From Meira nashicola (Eukaryota; Basidiomycota; Exobasidiomycetes; Exobasidiales; Brachybasidiaceae), in the NCBI GenBank assembly GCA_001600355.1, contig BCJU01000002.1, forward strand, positions 1,364,001 to 1,428,000: a stretch of 64,000 nucleotides of DNA. The letters run 5' to 3'. Below, piece by piece: positions 59,852 to 64,000 of the stretch. The translations under genes were made by a program, and so were the position numbers. Each line of letters begins with the position of its first letter. Within the stretch, counting starts at the first letter, position 1. The notes beneath the pieces are model-generated. The model was not told the origin of the DNA. It worked only from the letters and a program-made list of their open reading frames with translations, and ran no database searches.

Positions 59852-61363
59852 CTATATTTCATCATTATGACTGTCTGTTGCTCCATGAGCCGCACCTCTA
59901 CTCCAAGCCATTGCTTCACCATTTGGATCGATTCTGAATAGCATTGCTTTTTCTCGTCCTTCACACCATACTTCCATCTTCCAAGCATGTAAGGTGAATT
60001 TGATCGTGCTTTTTTCAAGAGCTAATGCATTTTTGTCGTGAGTGGGTTTATTGTTATTGTCAAAAAGAGATCTTGTAGTAGATGTAAGAGAGAGTTGATT
60101 AAATTGTGAAAGAGTACGATCTTGACTTCGTAGTTCCGTTAATGGATCAGCTGGCATAGGAAGTTTTGGTAAAGGTACATTTCTTGCTTTACTTGGCCTT
60201 CCTAAACCATAAACACATACTTCTCCATGACAATCTCTTGCCTTTCCAGAACGTAAACCGCGCATTTCGATCCAGATATCTGAATGAGGGATCAATTGCC
60301 GTAAAAGACTATCAACTCGCCAATCAATATTTGCAGCTGCTACTCCCGCACTACGACGTATTCCTGATTTGGTCTGATTCCCGCTTTCCTGTTCGCCTTC
60401 CTTTCCATCTCCTTGTTGCCAGTCTTCTGGTTGATCTTCGTAAAGTTCTTCATCTTCTTTCTCTTCACCGGCATCATCAGCGTCAAATCCTGTTCCGACA
60501 CCATAAGAACCACCTCTTGTTGCTGGAAGATGAGATTTTGGAGGTTCTATTGAAGTATTATCGGTGGTAAGATGAGTGAGAAGGATAGCATTTGCAGGAA
60601 CACAAGTTTGTTTCCAAATTTGATCAATTATAAATTGACCAAACAAGTGACCAATTTCATCTTTGTGAATTGCCGTTCCATTTCCCATTCGGCGCTTTTC
60701 ACGTAAGAGCTGTATACGAGGATCTTGATTTGCTTTATCATCATCAACTTGTTTTGTCAAATCATCCTTTCCTTCATCACCGAAAACATCGATTGATTCT
60801 GATGTCAAACGTTCTATAGTCCATGCTAGAGCCGCTGCATCCTCTATTATGACAAGAATTTGCTGCGATTGAGTTATTTCTTCTTCAGAATCTGATTGAG
60901 GAATTCGTTCGAGAATTTGTTCTAAACGATGTTGTAGGCGTAAAAGTGCTAAACGAGATGAATCGTTTCCAGATGTAGAACTTGAAGCATGTTCGAACAT
61001 CGTACCACCTTGCATTGCTTCAAATGCGTCAAAGTAGACCAATTTAGATGTAAGATGAGCATTTCTACTTGCATTTGAAGTAGCACCAGCTTTACGTAAT
61101 GTTTGTCGAACATGTTCTTCACCTGTACCTGTACAACCGATCCAAATCACAACTCCATTATTCTTGAGTGTATGCTTTGCATAATGCCAAGGTAAGAAAG
61201 AAGCAGGAGCTGGAAAATTTGTCGTGCAAACTATGTGTGAAGTTGGAGGTGGTAAAATGCTGCGTTTTTTGTCATCTTTTGGATTGTTGGAAGGAGTGCT
61301 TGTTTGCTGTTGACTATGATCAAGAGAAGGGAATGTTAGAAGAGAGCTGAATGGAATCAGCAT
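59852..61363 (-). CDS. Elongator subunit Elp6-like protein
   Basis: The first ATG in the frame is at 61363, giving 503 aa. The order of segments resembles Elp6: HIVCTTNFPAPASFLPWHYAKHTL then a strand VVIWIGCTG near the start, QQILVIIEDAAALAW as the Walker-B-like strand, ANAILLTHLTTD, SDIWIEMRGLRSGKARDCHGEV, and a final strand pair ending GEAMAWSRGAAHG. Elp4-Elp5-Elp6 form a RecA-like ring in Elongator, which modifies wobble uridine in tRNA. A true Walker A is not evident, as expected for Elp6. The protein is longer than yeast Elp6 (273 aa) owing to acidic and Gln-rich insertions around residues 195-230 and 300-340. Shares a 199-bp promoter with MSH1. Confidence 0.6.
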   Translation of the reverse strand: MLIPFSSLLTFPSLDHSQQQTSTPSNNPKDDKKRSILPPPTSHIVCTTNFPAPASFLPWHYAKHTLKNNGVVIWIGCTGTGEEHVRQTLRKAGATSNASRNAHLTSKLVYFDAFEAMQGGTMFEHASSSTSGNDSSRLALLRLQHRLEQILERIPQSDSEEEITQSQQILVIIEDAAALAWTIERLTSESIDVFGDEGKDDLTKQVDDDKANQDPRIQLLREKRRMGNGTAIHKDEIGHLFGQFIIDQIWKQTCVPANAILLTHLTTDNTSIEPPKSHLPATRGGSYGVGTGFDADDAGEEKEDEELYEDQPEDWQQGDGKEGEQESGNQTKSGIRRSAGVAAANIDWRVDSLLRQLIPHSDIWIEMRGLRSGKARDCHGEVCVYGLGRPSKARNVPLPKLPMPADPLTELRSQDRTLSQFNQLSLTSTTRSLFDNNNKPTHDKNALALEKSTIKFTLHAWKMEVWCEGREKAMLFRIDPNGEAMAWSRGAAHGATDSHNDEI

Positions 61364-61562
61364 TCTCAAATAAGCACACCGCAACAAATTTGTCTAGATG
61401 ATAAAAGTACGAAAAGAAGGTGTAAAATGTGCCTCCACGAAAATTACACCAAGAAAAAAAAATTGAAATATTCAAAATACTCAAAAATAGCTAAAATTCC
61501 CGCTAATGCACAAGCGTCAATGCGTCTGTACATCAACTCCTTCCTAACCACCAAAGGCCAAG

Positions 61563-64000
61563 ATGTGGACCATCTTGAGGGGAGGAGCTAGAATTTTGGT
61601 AAAAAACAACAATTTGCAAGGTTGTAGGAGAGTCTTTTTGTTTCATACTTGTACAAGATTACAAGATGATGCAAACTTTCATGATTGGCCCGAAGAAATA
61701 ATTGCAGGACAATCCATAGGCAAAAGTGATTCAACTCAAAGTCAAATAAATGCTGTACAATTACCCAAGAAACAAGTCAAAAAGACGATAGAAGGGGAAA
61801 AGGCAACAAAAAGAGGTAAAAGTAGTAAGAAGAAACCATCTTCGGTCGAAGAGAATGGAGAATTTGACGCACCAAGAGCAAGAGAATTAGGACCGAATGG
61901 TCAATCCTGGCCTCCATTAGCAAAGGATGTGTTGATCAATATGGCCAAATTTCCATCTTGCATCCTTTTAACAAGAGTGGGAGGCTTTTATGAGTCCTAC
62001 TTTGATCAAGCACCTATACTTGCAAGTTTAGTCAATATCAAATTGGCAACAAGAACATGGGGTGGTAGAACAGTTCCGATGGCAGGATTTCCGATTGTGC
62101 AATTAGAAAAATATCTTAAAATGTTGGTGATCGATCATAGAAAGTTAATTGCGATATGTGATGAATTTAAAGAAATCACATCTTCTACAACAGGAATCAC
62201 ACGTACTGCAAGAGGATATGTTTCTAACAGACATCATCATGCAACTAATCCTTTCGCCCCTTCTGCGATTCCACAAGTTTCAAACGATAAAATTGTGATC
62301 AAGAGAAGGGTAACTCGTGTCGTCAGTCCAGGAACGTTGATCGATGAAACTTTTTTGGATCCATTGAGTAGTAATTGGATCGTTAGTGTCGCAAAAGGTA
62401 AGAATGAAAACCAATTTGGCTTAGCTTGGTTGGATGTCAGTACGGCAGATTTTGGAACAACAATTTGTCAAGATGAACAAAGCATGCGTGACGAATTGGC
62501 TCGATTGAACCCTATTGAAATTGTTCTACAACCGAACGTGTTTACACAAAATAATGAGAACAGCGAAAGAGAATCATCTGATTCTTTGGATTTCGTAATA
62601 AAAGATGGACCGCTATGGGAAGCTTTGGATCCAGCAAAGGTGCACATTTCATTTACCTCTTTAGAAGATCAAGCCGGAAATGATTCAGTAATGATGACAA
62701 GCGAAGATGAAACAGAAAATTTAGCCGTACAAATCCTTACTGCACATTTACGGACAAGACTTTTAGACTTTTCTATGAATAATGTAGAAGATTGGACAGG
62801 ATTGCCGGAAGCAGCAGGAGTGAGCCGTCGTAGACGTGATGATGTGATGACAATTGATGCAAGTACTCTTTCAGCTTTAGAAATAAGTACAACACAAAGA
62901 CGTGATGAAGTCGCTTTAAATGCTTTTTCACAATTGAGCACAAAAGGTAGCTTATTATCTCATATTCGAAGAACTGTGACGAAAGGAGGTGCTAGATTAT
63001 TGGCACAATGGCTCACTTCACCAAGCAAATCATTGCCGTTAATTCATCGAAGACAATCTTTAGTTGGACTTTTTCATTACCATGGCTTTATGTCGCACGA
63101 CCTAAGATGGACTTTGAAAAAGCGAGCAGGAGATATTCATCGTGCGCTACAGCGTATATTAACATCACGCAATGATGAACAGGACCTCTTGGAAGTGCGT
63201 GATTTTGCACGATTAAGTGCTGATCTTGTGAAGCAGATCAATACGGAAATCAATCTGGCATCTCCCATTTCAAATCAAGAGAAAGAAGGATGGTCAAAAT
63301 TACAAGATGTAGTTAATGCGTTTGAGGATGTTACCCTTTTGGGTCAAAGATTAGGTGACGCAATCGATGAGAATGTGATTGAGAAACGCCTACGAGCTCA
63401 AGAAGATCGAGCAAGGGAGATGGAACAAAATCTAGCACAAGAAGATGTTTCACGTCCGACTGGTAGTGATCCTTCACCGAAGGGAGTGAGAAAGAAACGT
63501 GCTACTGCTTCCACTCAACAGGATGAAGATCAAGAACAGAATCGAAGATGGGGTCCGCCCTTTGAGCATCTTATTCGACCAAATTCATCGGAGCAATTAA
63601 GTATTTTGACCAAAGAACATCTCATGCTTCGTCGTAAAGCTGCAATTTTACAAAATGAATTACGGGAAAAGTATAGTGAAAAGATTTCATTAAGATTTTT
63701 ATTGGGTCAAGGTTATGTAGTTCATGTGAGTGACGTTCGAGAGACAAGCAAGCTAGCACAAATGGAAGAAGAGATGACGTTAGCATACAAGAGCAAATCT
63801 ACACGTACGTATTATCATTCGCAATTCACACGTATCGGAGGTCGTTTAACAAAGATCGAACAAGAATTACAAGAAAAAGAAGCGGTTGAATTACAACGAT
63901 TACGATTAGAAGTACTGACTGATATGCCAAGAATTAGAAAAAATGCAGCATTAATGCATGAGTTGGACGTATTAGCAGGATTTGCAACATTGGCACAAGA
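61563..64000 (+). CDS. MSH1: Mitochondrial MutS homologue Msh1, 3' end outside window
   Basis: An ATG at 61563 opens a frame that stays open to the window edge (812 codons plus 2 bases). The N-terminus, MWTILRGGARILVKNNN and on to CRRVFLFHTCTR, has Arg and hydrophobic residues and no acidic residue, a good mitochondrial presequence. A Lys-rich linker follows. The mismatch-recognition domain begins about residue 135 with LTRVGGFYESYFDQAPILA, which replaces the GxFYE motif of MutS in the Msh1 style, then the connector (LAWLDVSTADFGTTIC) and lever domains with SLLSHIRRTVTKGGARLLAQWL and a late HELDVLAGFATLAQ. The ATPase domain lies beyond the window. Msh1 maintains mitochondrial DNA. No intron is seen. 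I did not see the ATP-binding site, so completeness is unknown. Confidence 0.9.
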   Translation, partial: MWTILRGGARILVKNNNLQGCRRVFLFHTCTRLQDDANFHDWPEEIIAGQSIGKSDSTQSQINAVQLPKKQVKKTIEGEKATKRGKSSKKKPSSVEENGEFDAPRARELGPNGQSWPPLAKDVLINMAKFPSCILLTRVGGFYESYFDQAPILASLVNIKLATRTWGGRTVPMAGFPIVQLEKYLKMLVIDHRKLIAICDEFKEITSSTTGITRTARGYVSNRHHHATNPFAPSAIPQVSNDKIVIKRRVTRVVSPGTLIDETFLDPLSSNWIVSVAKGKNENQFGLAWLDVSTADFGTTICQDEQSMRDELARLNPIEIVLQPNVFTQNNENSERESSDSLDFVIKDGPLWEALDPAKVHISFTSLEDQAGNDSVMMTSEDETENLAVQILTAHLRTRLLDFSMNNVEDWTGLPEAAGVSRRRRDDVMTIDASTLSALEISTTQRRDEVALNAFSQLSTKGSLLSHIRRTVTKGGARLLAQWLTSPSKSLPLIHRRQSLVGLFHYHGFMSHDLRWTLKKRAGDIHRALQRILTSRNDEQDLLEVRDFARLSADLVKQINTEINLASPISNQEKEGWSKLQDVVNAFEDVTLLGQRLGDAIDENVIEKRLRAQEDRAREMEQNLAQEDVSRPTGSDPSPKGVRKKRATASTQQDEDQEQNRRWGPPFEHLIRPNSSEQLSILTKEHLMLRRKAAILQNELREKYSEKISLRFLLGQGYVVHVSDVRETSKLAQMEEEMTLAYKSKSTRTYYHSQFTRIGGRLTKIEQELQEKEAVELQRLRLEVLTDMPRIRKNAALMHELDVLAGFATLAQ

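Noticed and set aside
1..64000. Transposons, LTRs, viral insertions, CRISPR arrays, tRNA or rRNA genes
   Set aside because: Scanned by eye on both strands; no reverse transcriptase, integrase or transposase motifs, no long direct or inverted repeats, and no convincing RNA genes.

Overview
The window is nuclear DNA of a fungus, most likely a basidiomycete. The evidence is short spliceosomal introns (60-77 nt, GTRAGT-like donors and CTGAC-like branch sites), a ribosomal protein gene whose first coding exon is only the ATG, an AreA-type GATA regulator, a UCS myosin chaperone, and Dbp7, Sda1, Ctr9 and Alg11 orthologues. The DNA is AT-rich by eye and intron-poor: I place 10 introns in 25 genes. 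That combination would fit Ustilaginomycotina (Exobasidiomycetes-like), but the lineage is inference. I see no transposon, CRISPR array, tRNA or rRNA gene.

Layout. 1-9.9 kb: 3' end of a Fet3-like multicopper ferroxidase, class II alpha-mannosidase, mitoribosomal mS29/DAP3, and a UNC-45/She4 chaperone. 9.9-18.7 kb: a small secreted double-psi beta-barrel protein, a large AreA-like GATA factor with GATA sites upstream, and a divergent transketolase-family enzyme, with two long non-coding gaps. 18.7-30.1 kb: RPAP1, ALG11, a one-domain secreted PDI-like protein, a 1.3 kb gap and CDC14. 30.3-38.6 kb: long-chain fatty alcohol oxidase, a DsbA/FrnE-like protein, ribosomal protein uL22 (RPL17) and a peroxisomal acyl-CoA oxidase ending in SKL. 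38.9-49.5 kb: a small conserved hypothetical gene, a SANTA-domain protein with a CENP-C-like motif (KNL2/M18BP1-like), a MIF4G-like protein, a small three-exon coiled-coil gene and a Grap2/cyclin-D-interacting-like gene. 49.8-64 kb: CTR9, SDA1, DBP7, an ELP6-like gene and the 5' 2.4 kb of mitochondrial MSH1, which runs off the window.

Most genes are unrelated housekeeping genes. Strands alternate, giving many head-to-head pairs with short shared promoters (RPAP1/ALG11, SDA1/DBP7, ELP6/MSH1, a GCIP-like gene/CTR9). Two groupings may be functional. SDA1 and DBP7 are both 60S biogenesis factors. Fatty alcohol oxidase and acyl-CoA oxidase lie within 4 kb and act in sequence on long-chain lipids.

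The best lead is the SANTA-domain gene at 39549-43268. It combines a SANTA domain, a CENP-C-like motif and several SUMO-interaction-like motifs, and three ACGCGT boxes lie in its upstream region. This suggests a fungal KNL2-type centromere-licensing factor.
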